A stretch of 64,000 nt of DNA from Jonesiaceae bacterium BS-20 (lineage in GTDB: Bacteria; Actinomycetota; Actinomycetes; Actinomycetales; Cellulomonadaceae). The position numbers and the translations under genes were made by a program. The stretch is from NCBI GenBank assembly GCA_039995105.1, contig CP146203.1, forward strand, positions 2,728,001-2,792,000, given 5' to 3'. Under the pieces are notes generated by a model. The model was given only the letters and a program-made list of their open reading frames with translations. It was not told the DNA's origin and made no database searches. Positions 6,693 to 15,674 of the stretch are shown here, piece after piece (position 1 is the first letter of the stretch; every line of letters begins with the position of its first letter).

Positions 6693-8712
6693 CAGCACAC
6701 TCAGCCTTGCCGAGCACTCCGATGCAGAACTCATTGTTCGCACCAGAGAGCTGGATGACGCTGCCTATTCCACTTTGTGGAAACGGCACAACGCTGCCGC
6801 GCTATCTGCTGCACGCTCAATCACTCACCGGCACGACCCCGAGGACATGGCCCAAGAGGCCTTCGTTCGCATTCTCAACGCAATCCGTAACGGTGCTGGA
6901 CCCGAGCAGGGGTTTCGATCGTACTTATATACGACCCTTCGCACTATCTCGATGGCTTGGTCCGAGAAAAACCAAAACACCGTCGATATTGATGACCAAG
7001 TAAATCTCCTCAGCGATGGTTCAGACCTTTCCACGGAGACTGCAGATAAGAGTTTGACTGTCACCGCGTTTGCCGCTTTACCGTCCGAGTGGCGCACCGT
7101 CTTGTGGTACACCGAAGTTGAGCAGATGACGCCCGCTGAGATTGCACCAATCTTGGGCATGACTCCGGGCGCGGTCGCGGCTCTCTCCTTCCGAGCTCGC
7201 AATGGTCTACGGCAGTCGTGGCTTCAGGCTCATGCGGCCGCGCCTAACCCCGAGGCCTCGTCCGAGTGCAAGTGGGCGCACGATAGTTTTGCAGCCTATC
7301 TGCGCGACACGTTGTCTGCCCGCAGGACTGAGCGGATCCAGAATCACCTAGTTGCTTGCTTTCCGTGTTCAACCGCTTTTGCGGAACTCAGCGAAGTCAA
7401 TGAAAGTCTGCGCGGTCTCCTCCTGCCACTGGCACTTGGGGTTCCCGCAACTGCCCTATTCAAGTCCGGAGTCCTGGCGGTTCCGGCTACGAGCGTTATC
7501 TCGGCAGTTCCGGCCGTAGCTCCCGTGTCCTGGGAGAGCATACCCGCATGGCTCAACTCCAACCGCCCAGTTGTGACTGGGGTGAGCGCAGGGGCTATCA
7601 CTCTTGGTGCCGTAGGAGTAGCACTAGCCCTGTTTATTCCACCAACCACGGTTCCCCAAGCGCAAGTACCCACATCTGCGTCCAGCACCGCTCCCGCACC
7701 GAGCAGCAACCCAACTACCCCGGGCCAAACAACGGTTGCAACTCCTGACCCAACTACCGAGATCCCGTCGCAGCAGCCCGACGTTGATACCGACACGGCG
7801 GCAGAAGACCCCGCTCAGCCAGCCGAGCGACCTACGCCACCGACTGCAACCAGGCATCCTGCACTTCGACCTACCCAGAGCCCTAACCCACCCCCTACGG
7901 GCCTTGCAGTGTTGCCCCAGCCAATTCCAACGCCTCCAAGCGTTGAAGGGCCAAGCACGCCTCCTCCAAGCCCTACGGCAACGCCCAAGCCAACGCCGAC
8001 CCCGGTTCCACCGACGCCTACGCCAACGCCACCCGTGCCGACACCAACTCCGCCTACTGCGCCGGCTGAGGTTCCTGTGACCGTGCAGAGCGTTTCCCAC
8101 AACCCTCAGGTTGTTCCTGCCCTTGCGGGGGAGGGGACACCAGGAGCGACAATCACCGTCCTGACCGGTGGAAAAGAACTGGCCAGCACTACCGTTTCTG
8201 AAGACGAGACCTGGCAACTGACCATTCCAGCGACGGCGATCCAAGCAAACGTCCCTTATACGTTCGAAGTCCGCCAAGTGACCCCAAGCTCGGCGACTGA
8301 GGTTACCCAGGTGCTGAACACAGACGGAGCTGCTACGTTCAGCTTTGTTGCGCCCAAGTGGTCCCACGTTGCGGCTTCAACCGGAGTCGCTGCCGGCTCA
8401 CCAAACGCGATTCAATCCGGTGGAACTATCCAGGTAATTGGTGGGAACCCGGGCAGCCCGAACAGCAGCATTCACTTTTACTTCTCGGGTCAGCAGGGCA
8501 GCAAGATGCGCGTAGCTATCAACGGCGCGCCCCAAAACACCCATGATGGTGAAGGGGATAATCTGTTGGTCCGGACCTGGACCAAAAGATGGACTTCCCA
8601 AGAGGCTGGCCTCCAGGTGCTCGAGGTCTATTACGAGCAGGCCGGAAATTCTGGAGGCGAATCTTTGCGGGGACCGAGCGCTCGTTTCAACCTCAACGTG
8701 AGCCTCAAATAA
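6676..8712 (+). CDS. ECF sigma factor fused to zinc finger, membrane segment and Ig-like outer domains
   Basis: The 678-residue protein combines a whole signalling chain. Domains in order: sigma2 at residues 28-95 (with the DPEDMAQEAFVRI segment), sigma4 at 133-185, a zf-HC2 anti-sigma-type zinc finger at 198-240 (H224, C228, C231), one membrane helix at about 299-321, a Pro/Thr-rich stalk at 322-465, an Ig-like beta domain at 466-560, and a further beta-rich domain at 561-678. The layout puts sigma and zinc finger inside and the C-terminal domains outside. Sigma factors fused to their own membrane anti-sigma region are known among atypical ECF groups; release by proteolysis is an inference. 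Three start codons (TTG 6670, ATG 6673, ATG 6676) are possible; I take 6676. Confidence 0.85.
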   Translation: MSVSINSTLSLAEHSDAELIVRTRELDDAAYSTLWKRHNAAALSAARSITHRHDPEDMAQEAFVRILNAIRNGAGPEQGFRSYLYTTLRTISMAWSEKNQNTVDIDDQVNLLSDGSDLSTETADKSLTVTAFAALPSEWRTVLWYTEVEQMTPAEIAPILGMTPGAVAALSFRARNGLRQSWLQAHAAAPNPEASSECKWAHDSFAAYLRDTLSARRTERIQNHLVACFPCSTAFAELSEVNESLRGLLLPLALGVPATALFKSGVLAVPATSVISAVPAVAPVSWESIPAWLNSNRPVVTGVSAGAITLGAVGVALALFIPPTTVPQAQVPTSASSTAPAPSSNPTTPGQTTVATPDPTTEIPSQQPDVDTDTAAEDPAQPAERPTPPTATRHPALRPTQSPNPPPTGLAVLPQPIPTPPSVEGPSTPPPSPTATPKPTPTPVPPTPTPTPPVPTPTPPTAPAEVPVTVQSVSHNPQVVPALAGEGTPGATITVLTGGKELASTTVSEDETWQLTIPATAIQANVPYTFEVRQVTPSSATEVTQVLNTDGAATFSFVAPKWSHVAASTGVAAGSPNAIQSGGTIQVIGGNPGSPNSSIHFYFSGQQGSKMRVAINGAPQNTHDGEGDNLLVRTWTKRWTSQEAGLQVLEVYYEQAGNSGGESLRGPSARFNLNVSLK

Positions 8713-8763
8713 CAACCTGTGTTGCACCGCTATCTATCACTGACCTGCCCGTAGACTCTGACC

Positions 8764-9105
8764 ATGAGCGTTGATCAAGATCGGGTCTGGCCCACCGAGT
8801 GGCTGCGTGGCATGTTAAACCTATGCGTGTTGCGCATCGTTGCGGACGGCCCCACCTACGGTTATGAAATCGCACAGCGACTCCAAGCGGTTGGTTTGGG
8901 CGAGGTCAAGGGCGGCACCCTGTACCCGATGCTGGCTAAATTTGTGGCCGCGGGGGACATGACAACGCGCTGGGAGCAACCCAGTGCGGGACCGGGCCGC
9001 AAGTACTACCAGCTGACTGAGCAGGGCCAAGACCTCTTTGTATCGTCCGTTTCCAAATGGGCCGACTTCACAGACACCGTTGGAGCGGTGCTAGCGGGCG
9101 ATTAA
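8764..9105 (+). CDS. PadR-family transcriptional regulator
   Basis: The 113-residue winged-helix protein has the PadR core: an N-terminal helix with WLRGMLNLCVLRIVADGPTYGYEIA, the recognition region with GGTLYPMLAKF, and a wing with GPGRKYYQLTEQG. It lacks the long C-terminal dimerisation helix of the larger PadR class, so it is of the short type. It lies 51 bp after the sigma-fusion gene on the same strand. TAGACT at 8752-8757 with six bases to the ATG hints at its own leaderless start, though no good -35 is seen. The target is unknown. Its 3' end faces that of ccdA. Confidence 0.88.
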   Translation: MSVDQDRVWPTEWLRGMLNLCVLRIVADGPTYGYEIAQRLQAVGLGEVKGGTLYPMLAKFVAAGDMTTRWEQPSAGPGRKYYQLTEQGQDLFVSSVSKWADFTDTVGAVLAGD

Positions 9106-9148
9106 CACCGGGCCCACCACCCAGGATTACGCCCCCTACCATCGCTTT

Positions 9149-10084
9149 TCAGTCTCGCAGTTTGTCAGCGGCTTCCTGCGTGTTGACGGGTTTATCCGGC
9201 CCTTGATCGGGTTCTTGATCAGAGGGTGTCAAGGCTGTTCCGCGCCCAAAGGCCCACCATGCCCAAACGCCTAAGGCAACTACAGCTCCCGCGATAATAA
9301 AGGCGACATCTGGAATTTTGGCTGCCACATCTGAGGCCCAAAGCTGCAGATCAAAAGCCTTTTCGGTGCTGATGAGACCTTCAAACCCGACCAGACCGTT
9401 TGTGCGCAAGAAGAGAATCCCCACCGCGATCAACACTAGTCCGGTGATCACACTGGTTGTATGCAAGTGCAGTTTGCCGATGCTGAACGTGCGTCCCCGC
9501 AACGCCTTGCGGCTGGTTTGTTGCAGGTTGGAGCCGCGTTTGGTCGCAACAGACCAAATACCAGCGATCAAGAACAGTGGTAGCGCCATGCCAAGGCCGT
9601 ACACGGATAGTAACGCCGCCCCGTACAGCGGTTGCCCGCTTGCCCCGGCCATGGTCAAGATAACTCCCAGAATTGGCCCGGTGCAGAATCCGGCAACGGC
9701 GGAGACCATACCCAAGAGATAGGTTCCGAGCATGGATTCGTTCCGTTTTTGACCGGACGCGGTCCGTAGTCGCTGCGGTAAGAACCTCTGAAGGTCCAGG
9801 CCACCACCAAATATTTGTATGGTTCCCAAGACAATTATGAGCCAGCCTGAGATCAACACGATCGTGCCTCGGTGGGTGGCCAGCAAAGCGCCAGCAAAGC
9901 CCGCACCAGCTCCCAGTGGGCCTAGGATCGTGATCAATCCGGCGAGGAATACCACCGCGTGCAGCGCGAGCCTGCGAGCACCGCTAATGGTTACAGCAAA
10001 GAATGAGGGCAGCAAGAGGGCCCCGCAAGGGCTCAGGAGAGCAAGAATACCCGCCAGGAAGGCGGTGAAGTAACCGACACTCAT
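9149..10084 (-). CDS. ccdA: CcdA/DsbD-like thiol-disulfide transporter
   Basis: The 311-residue membrane protein has six or seven hydrophobic helices and the two conserved Cys-Pro-type motifs of CcdA: LSPCGALLLPSF in helix 1 and GFCTGPILG in helix 4. It moves reducing equivalents across the membrane to extracytoplasmic thioredoxin-fold proteins. A charged Asp/Glu-rich tail of about 30 residues follows the last helix. It begins directly after the stop of the DsbA-like gene (TAG-ATG, no gap), so the two form an operon: thioredoxin-fold enzyme outside, electron source in the membrane. Confidence 0.88.
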   Translation of the reverse strand: MSVGYFTAFLAGILALLSPCGALLLPSFFAVTISGARRLALHAVVFLAGLITILGPLGAGAGFAGALLATHRGTIVLISGWLIIVLGTIQIFGGGLDLQRFLPQRLRTASGQKRNESMLGTYLLGMVSAVAGFCTGPILGVILTMAGASGQPLYGAALLSVYGLGMALPLFLIAGIWSVATKRGSNLQQTSRKALRGRTFSIGKLHLHTTSVITGLVLIAVGILFLRTNGLVGFEGLISTEKAFDLQLWASDVAAKIPDVAFIIAGAVVALGVWAWWAFGRGTALTPSDQEPDQGPDKPVNTQEAADKLRD

Positions 10085-10879
10085 CTACTGCACCAGAGCT
10101 AACTCGGCATCGATAATTGCGGTGAAAACATTTGCCGGCTGCGCACCGGTCATGGGAATCCCATTGATCAGGAAAGATGGAGTTGATGAAACCCCGATTG
10201 ACTGGCCCTCGGCCTCGTTCTGCGTAACGGATGCCACAACTTCTTCAGAGCTCATGTCAGCGGCAAACTGGTCGGTGTCCATGCCCAGTTCACCGGCCAG
10301 CCCGGTGAGCGACTCCGCGGTCAGCTGATCTGCTGGTAGTGTCGCACCATCTGGGAACATGGCCTGGTGCATCTGCCAGAATTGGCCTTGCTTCTCTGCC
10401 GCATGAGTGGCAAGTGCGGCCTGGTGTGAAGGTTCACCAAAGACATTCACGTCCCGCAACTCAATTCGCAGTTTTCCATGCTCGACGTAGTCACTCATCA
10501 GGACCGTCATGGTTTGCTGGGTCCACAAAGAACAGAATTTACATTGGTAGTCAGAGTAGACCACCATTGTGACCGGCGCTTCTACCTCACCAAAGGAACC
10601 AGGCTCATCAGCAATGCGACGAGACAAGTCCGGCCCACGGTTCTGCATCAGTACTTCTACGTACTCGTCGACCGTAACCTCTTCAGGTTCTTGAGGCTGA
10701 GCCTCGGGCTCCGGAGTCCGCTGCGCGTCAGTAGTGCTGGTTGGCGCGGGCTCGTTGGCCTGCGGCTTGGTTTTCCCGGTCAGCGAGAGAGCCACGAGAG
10801 CAATCGCCACAAGGACAATGACCACCGGTAATACCCAAATCAGGGCACGGCGTGTGGGTGAACTTTGTGGTGTGGACAA
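10085..10879 (-). CDS. Membrane-anchored DsbA-like thioredoxin-fold protein
   Basis: The 264-residue protein has a short cytoplasmic start, one membrane anchor at about residues 12-34, a Pro/Glu/Thr-rich linker at 35-70 and a DsbA-type thioredoxin domain. The active site is CKFC in YSDYQCKFCSLW, and the cis-Pro loop is VSSTPSFLINGIP near the end. It should act outside the membrane in disulfide exchange. The start is TTG at 10879, supported by a strong GGAGG five bases upstream (10885-10889). It is cotranscribed with ccdA. Nearness to the copper ATPase may reflect a role in metal or redox handling at the envelope, but the two are divergent. Confidence 0.88.
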   Translation of the reverse strand: MSTPQSSPTRRALIWVLPVVIVLVAIALVALSLTGKTKPQANEPAPTSTTDAQRTPEPEAQPQEPEEVTVDEYVEVLMQNRGPDLSRRIADEPGSFGEVEAPVTMVVYSDYQCKFCSLWTQQTMTVLMSDYVEHGKLRIELRDVNVFGEPSHQAALATHAAEKQGQFWQMHQAMFPDGATLPADQLTAESLTGLAGELGMDTDQFAADMSSEEVVASVTQNEAEGQSIGVSSTPSFLINGIPMTGAQPANVFTAIIDAELALVQ

Positions 10880-11135
10880 GAAAACCTCCGCAGTTGTGCG
10901 CGGTACTTTTCAGCAGCATGACTTTGCTGCAATCCGCGCTTGCCCCGTCCCGGGACCCCTACGAGCCTATGAGTGAGAATGGGCGAGGTCAATTGGACAA
11001 ACCCAAGCCGGGCTTATCTCACCTTTGAAATTCACACTTTCGCCACCACTGCGAAGTTCTGCTCACCTGCGGCAATACCGAGTCGCTAGCACCAAAACAC
11101 AGGCTCATAGGCCGGATTTCCATCTACAACCACTA

Positions 11136-11170
11136 TAGACAAATACCCCTGGGGGGTATAAATTCAAGTC
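11136..11170 (+). promoter_or_regulatory. copB promoter with embedded copper-type palindrome
   Basis: TAGACA (11136-11141), a 17-bp spacer and TAAATT (11159-11164) are followed by six bases and the ATG. The spacer is filled by the palindrome ATACCCC-tgg-GGGGTAT (arms in 11143-11149 and 11153-11159, slightly extended by an extra G). G/C-tract palindromes flanked by TA are typical of CsoR-type copper operators. No Shine-Dalgarno sequence precedes the ATG, so a leaderless transcript is likely. Confidence 0.7.
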
Positions 11171-13249
11171 ATGAAGACGCCAGAACACAACCACCACGAC
11201 CCTTCGGCCGGCACGCGCACTACCTCCGCACACACGGACCACGAAGGCCACGGTAATCACGGCGACCACAGCAGCCACGGCAATCACAGTGGCCACGTCC
11301 AGCAGTTCCGGAGCCTGTTTTGGATCATGTTGATCATTGCGATTCCGGTGGTTGGTGCCAACGCCATGTTCGCCCACCTCGTTGGCTACTCGCTGCCACA
11401 CGACAGTTGGGTTACATGCATCTCCCCTATTCTGGGCACCGTCATGTATTTCTGGGGTGGTAAGCCATTTCTCACCGGAGGATTAGCTGAGATTAAGGCT
11501 CGCGCACCCGGCATGATGCTGCTAGTCGGGTTGGCCATCACAGTAGCGTTCGTTGCTTCTTGGGGGTCAACCCTTGGCCTCCTCGATTCCCAACTCGACT
11601 TTTGGTGGGAATTAGCTCTTCTCATTGTCATCATGCTGCTCGGTCACTGGATCGAGATGCGCTCCTTGGCCAGCACTACTTCCGCGCTCGATTCGTTGGC
11701 TGCACTGCTCCCGGACGAGGCCGAGAAGCTCGTTCACGGCGAGGTAGTCAAAGTAGCCCCAAGCGATCTGATGGTTGGAGACGTTGTAGTTGTGCGTCCT
11801 GGCGCGGCGGTTCCTGCAGATGGCCAGATCATTGACGGCCGTGCACACATGGATGAGTCCATGATTACGGGTGAATCACGTACCGTGTCTCGCACCGTTG
11901 CCGACCACGTAGTGGCTGGGACCATCGCAACTGACTCCGGTATCCAAATTAAGGTCACCGCAACCGGTAGCGATACCGCCCTGGCTGGAATTGAACGTCT
12001 CATCGCAGATGCTCAGGCATCATCATCGCGTGCGCAACGCATTGCGGACAAAGCCGCGGCGCTCCTCTTCTGGTTTGCACTGGGAGCCGCGATCATTACC
12101 GCGGTTGTTTGGACCCTGCTGGGCACGCCGGATGACGCGGTTATCAGGACCATCACCGTCTTGGTTATCGCTTGCCCTCACGCCCTTGGGCTAGCGATTC
12201 CACTCGTGGTTTCGATTGCAACCGAGCGGGCTGCCCGGGCCGGCGTCCTGGTCAAGGACCGGCTGGCCCTCGAGTCCATGCGCTCGGTAGATACCGTCCT
12301 ATTTGATAAGACGGGCACCCTTACCAAGGGTGCGCCAACGGTCACCGCGATCGCACCCGTGCCGGGCTACTCCGAGACTCAAGTGCTCACGTTGGCCGCT
12401 GCCGCCGAGGCACACAGCGAGCACCCACTGGCAACCGCAATTGTGGGCGCGGCCCGCCACCGGAGTTTGCAGGTCCCCGGCGCAAGCAAGTTCTCATCTT
12501 CACCGGCGGTCGGTGTCAGCGCGCTGGTTGACGGCCAAAGCATCGCCGTGGGCGGCCCTTACCTGCTGGAACAGCACGGTTTGTCGGAGCTTGACGCGGC
12601 CGATGCCTGGCGTGAGCAGGGAGCCATCATCTTGCATGTGCTTGCCGACGGCCAACTTATTGGCGCTTTGCGCCTTGCCGATGAGATTAGGCCCGAGTCC
12701 CAGCTAACCGTTACCGCGTTGCAGGACGCCGGAATCGAGGTCGTCATGATCACCGGCGACGCCCAGGCAGTTGCGGACACCGTTGCCACCACACTCGGAA
12801 TTAATCGGGTTTATGCGGGCGTGCGCCCCGAAGACAAGGCCGCCAAAGTGGCCGAGCTACAAAGCGAAGGTCGCCGCGTGGCAATGGTTGGGGACGGAGT
12901 TAACGATGCCCCAGCACTTGCCCGGGCAGACGTTGGGATCGCTATTGGTGCTGGAACGGACGTCGCGATTGGGTCTGCCGGAGTTATTCTGGCGTCTTCT
13001 GATCCACGGTCGGTGCTCTCAATCCTCAAACTTTCCAAGGCCAGCTACCGCAAGATGCAACAGAACCTGTGGTGGGCCGCCGGGTACAACCTCCTGGCCG
13101 TTCCATTGGCCGCAGGCGTGTTGGCGCCGATTGGCTTTATCTTGCCAATGAGCGTCGGGGCGGTCCTGATGTCGATCTCAACCATTGTGGTCGCACTGAA
13201 CGCCCAACTTCTGCGCAGGTTGGATCTGAGCCACCCCGCCGTGGATTAA
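11171..13249 (+). CDS. copB: Copper-exporting P1B-type ATPase, CopB type
   Basis: The 692-residue P-type ATPase has a His-rich N-terminus (residues 5-45) in place of CxxC metal-binding domains, and the membrane motif CPH at 335-337, which marks the CopB/P1B-3 subgroup. Other catalytic motifs are TGES at 233-236, DKTGT at 379-383 (phosphorylated Asp379), SEHPLA for nucleotide binding and GDGVND at 574-579. It pumps copper out of the cytoplasm using ATP. The operator in its promoter suggests copper induction through a CsoR-type repressor not encoded in this window. The stop codon overlaps that of the convergent MntR-like gene by 4 bp. Confidence 0.95.
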   Translation: MKTPEHNHHDPSAGTRTTSAHTDHEGHGNHGDHSSHGNHSGHVQQFRSLFWIMLIIAIPVVGANAMFAHLVGYSLPHDSWVTCISPILGTVMYFWGGKPFLTGGLAEIKARAPGMMLLVGLAITVAFVASWGSTLGLLDSQLDFWWELALLIVIMLLGHWIEMRSLASTTSALDSLAALLPDEAEKLVHGEVVKVAPSDLMVGDVVVVRPGAAVPADGQIIDGRAHMDESMITGESRTVSRTVADHVVAGTIATDSGIQIKVTATGSDTALAGIERLIADAQASSSRAQRIADKAAALLFWFALGAAIITAVVWTLLGTPDDAVIRTITVLVIACPHALGLAIPLVVSIATERAARAGVLVKDRLALESMRSVDTVLFDKTGTLTKGAPTVTAIAPVPGYSETQVLTLAAAAEAHSEHPLATAIVGAARHRSLQVPGASKFSSSPAVGVSALVDGQSIAVGGPYLLEQHGLSELDAADAWREQGAIILHVLADGQLIGALRLADEIRPESQLTVTALQDAGIEVVMITGDAQAVADTVATTLGINRVYAGVRPEDKAAKVAELQSEGRRVAMVGDGVNDAPALARADVGIAIGAGTDVAIGSAGVILASSDPRSVLSILKLSKASYRKMQQNLWWAAGYNLLAVPLAAGVLAPIGFILPMSVGAVLMSISTIVVALNAQLLRRLDLSHPAVD

Positions 13250-13977
13250 GTTGTTTCTGGCTCCGAGTCGGGAACCACCCAGATGGACTTGAGTGCTTGG
13301 TCAGCCAACGTGACTTGCGTTTGCTGACCGGCAGTCGTGGCAACGTCCAAAGCGGTACCTCCACCAAACCTGTTTTCTGCTCCCGCCGTGATAACGGCAT
13401 CGAGAACTATCCCCACCTCATCAAAGTACCGCAGGAGCTCCGAGTCGTTGTCGCTCAACCGAGCCACTGTTCCCCGGGATCCGGGCGTAAGCGTGTCCAG
13501 GGTGACGGCGCGGGGCATCCGCACTTGACCGTCGCGGTCCGGAATGGGGTCACCGTGCGGATCCCGCGTGGGGTGGCCCAACTTCACATCGATTCGGTTC
13601 AGCATGAGATCAGAAATAGCGTGCTCGAGGATCTCGGCCTCCTCATGCACCTCGTCCCAGCCGTAACCCAACTCGGCCACTAGGTAGGTCTCAATGAGGC
13701 GGTGACGGCGCACCATCGCCTTACCCAGTAGTTGCCCGTGCTCGGTCAATTCAATTGAGCCGTAAGGCCTGTGGTCAACGAGATCCAGGGCCTTGAGTTT
13801 GCCAATCATCGCAGACACCGAAGATGCAGCCACCTCAAGTCTGGCGGCTAACCACTTGGTGGTCACGGGCGCCGTTGACCATTCCCCCGCCGAGTAAATG
13901 ATCTTCAGGTAGTCCTGCATAACGGCGCTGATGGGGCTTTGTGGGCCCACCCCGGTGACGGGCGGATCTGATTGCAT
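13246..13977 (-). CDS. DtxR/MntR-family metal-dependent regulator
   Basis: The 243-residue protein has an N-terminal winged helix (VMQDYLKIIYSAGEW, LEVAASSVSAMIGKL), the metal-binding dimerisation domain (RRHRLIETYLVAELGYGWDEVHEEAEILEHAIS) with the His/Glu ligands of this family, and a C-terminal FeoA/SH3-like domain at about 150-235. It is the last gene of the permease - binding protein - ATPase operon, 10 bp behind the ATPase. This makes it the likely manganese (or iron) sensor for that operon, acting on the inverted repeat at 16553-16576. Its stop overlaps the copB stop. Confidence 0.9.
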   Translation of the reverse strand: MQSDPPVTGVGPQSPISAVMQDYLKIIYSAGEWSTAPVTTKWLAARLEVAASSVSAMIGKLKALDLVDHRPYGSIELTEHGQLLGKAMVRRHRLIETYLVAELGYGWDEVHEEAEILEHAISDLMLNRIDVKLGHPTRDPHGDPIPDRDGQVRMPRAVTLDTLTPGSRGTVARLSDNDSELLRYFDEVGIVLDAVITAGAENRFGGGTALDVATTAGQQTQVTLADQALKSIWVVPDSEPETT

Positions 13978-13987
13978 AACTGAAATC

Positions 13988-14713
13988 CTAGCGTGTAGCT
14001 ACCGGAGGGTGATAAGCCAACGCAAGTAAGTCAGGGGCTATTACCTCACCTACGGGGCCGTGGGCAATCACGGTCTTGTTGATCAACAGCGCTTGGTCAA
14101 AGTATTTCTGAGCGGAAGTCAGGTCATGGTGGACGGCCATTACTGTCACGCCTTGGTCGCGCAGTTCCTGCAGAATGCTGACAATGATGCGCTCGCTCGT
14201 CGCGTCCACCCCAACGAGCGGCTCATCTAGCAAGATGAGCTTTGCTTGCTGAGTGAGCGCTCGGGCTAAGAACATGCGTTGCTGTTGCCCACCGGATAGC
14301 GCCCCCACCTGGCGATCAGCCAAGTCTGCAATGCCAACGCGTTCAAGGTTTTCCAATGCCAGTGCCCGCTGCTGTTTCTTGGGGCGGCGCAGTAATCCTA
14401 GGCGCGGATAGGTACCTTGAACCGCTGTTCCCAGCACTGAGATAGGAAAGGTCCAATCCACTGAGGCCCGCTGGGGAACGTAGGCTACGTCCGCACGCAC
14501 CTGATTGATTGGACGTTCGCCAAAGTACCGGATGGTTCCAGAATCGGCACCGATAAGCCCTAATGCCGCACCCAAGAATGTCGATTTCCCAGCACCGTTA
14601 GGCCCAATGATCGCTGTCATCGTGCCGGTCGGCACGGTCAGGTTGACGTCATGAAGCGCGGAAAAGCCATGATAGGAGACGCCAAGATTACGTACTTCAA
14701 GCGCTGTACTCAT
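13988..14713 (-). CDS. Metal ABC transporter ATPase
   Basis: The 241-residue ABC ATPase of the Mn/Zn/Fe type has Walker A GPNGAGKST (around residues 36-44), Q-loop YVPQRA, signature LSGGQQQR, Walker B LILLDEP and a switch His in AVHHDL. It powers uptake with the permease and binding protein encoded just upstream. It overlaps the binding-protein gene by 4 bp (ATGA). Confidence 0.93.
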   Translation of the reverse strand: MSTALEVRNLGVSYHGFSALHDVNLTVPTGTMTAIIGPNGAGKSTFLGAALGLIGADSGTIRYFGERPINQVRADVAYVPQRASVDWTFPISVLGTAVQGTYPRLGLLRRPKKQQRALALENLERVGIADLADRQVGALSGGQQQRMFLARALTQQAKLILLDEPLVGVDATSERIIVSILQELRDQGVTVMAVHHDLTSAQKYFDQALLINKTVIAHGPVGEVIAPDLLALAYHPPVATR

Positions 14714-15648
14714 TGGGTCAACCCCGCATGAATCTGCTTGATGTTGAACCGTAGCATCTTGAGATAGGTGCCTCCGTCTTGCCCTGGCTTGCCCAACTCA
14801 TCCGAGAACAACGTTCCATAAATTGGCACGCCGGTTTCTCGGGAGATCGTTTCCATGGGGCGCGGGTCCTTGTTGGATTCAACAAACAGAGCCGGTACCT
14901 TTGTCGTATTGATCAGGTGAATCAGCTCCTTGATCTGTTCTGGTGTCCCCTGTTCATCGGTATCAATCTCCCAGACAAACCCGGTCGTTAGGCCATACCT
15001 ATCAGCCATGTATTGATACGCATTTTCACTGGTGACTAGGACACGTTGTGCGCTTGGGATCTGGGCGATGTTGTCCTTGTAGAGTTGGTCAATTTGCTCC
15101 AACTCAGAAATGTAGTCAGCGGCATTCTGCTCATACTGGCCCGCGTTGTCCGGGTCAATCTTGATGAGTCCATCACGCATTGCTTCGGCGTATTGAATGC
15201 CAACGTTTGGGTCCAAGAACGCATGCGGGTTGATGGTGCTTTCACCTGCGGAATCGGCAAGGTATTGCGGCGTTACCTGCGCCCCCGCCTCGACCACTTG
15301 GTCGGTATCAAATTCTTTTCCAGAGATATCCAGCAGGCTAGCAAGCCAGCCATCACCCATTTCAAGGTTCAGGCCGTTCCAGACAATCAAATCCGCTTGG
15401 GCAGACTTTTGCAGATCAAGTGGCAGCGGAGTGTACTGGTGAGGATCAACCCCGAGCGGCACAATGCTATGGACCTGGATGTGATCACCACCGATTTCCG
15501 CGATCATGTCCCCAAGGATCGAGTATGTGGCAACCACCTGCACCTTGTCCGGATCCTCCGCCGTTGCGGAATCATCCTTGGCGGCCAAGCCACACCCGGA
15601 AAGCCCAAGAATGAGAACCGCGATAGCTAACAGACGTGTAATAGACAT
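14710..15648 (-). CDS. Metal-binding lipoprotein of the Mn ABC transporter
   Basis: The 312-residue cluster A-I (TroA/PsaA-type) binding protein has a lipoprotein signal ending LSGC (Cys19). The four metal ligands of the family are recognisable: His in GVDPHQYTPL, His in NPHAFLD, Glu in TSENAYQ, and Asp in FSDELG near the C-terminus. A Glu rather than His in third place and absence of a His-rich loop favour manganese or iron over zinc. It starts with ATG 5 bases after TTGGAG and lies 26 bp downstream of the permease gene. Confidence 0.92.
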   Translation of the reverse strand: MSITRLLAIAVLILGLSGCGLAAKDDSATAEDPDKVQVVATYSILGDMIAEIGGDHIQVHSIVPLGVDPHQYTPLPLDLQKSAQADLIVWNGLNLEMGDGWLASLLDISGKEFDTDQVVEAGAQVTPQYLADSAGESTINPHAFLDPNVGIQYAEAMRDGLIKIDPDNAGQYEQNAADYISELEQIDQLYKDNIAQIPSAQRVLVTSENAYQYMADRYGLTTGFVWEIDTDEQGTPEQIKELIHLINTTKVPALFVESNKDPRPMETISRETGVPIYGTLFSDELGKPGQDGGTYLKMLRFNIKQIHAGLTQ

Positions 15649-15674
15649 GAAACTCCAACCAGAAAAATAAGTGT

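Noticed and set aside
7548-8367. Long open frames on both strands across the Pro/Thr stalk of the sigma fusion
   Set aside because: They arise from the repetitive CC-rich codons of the stalk and show low-complexity Arg/Trp or Gly/Val translations.
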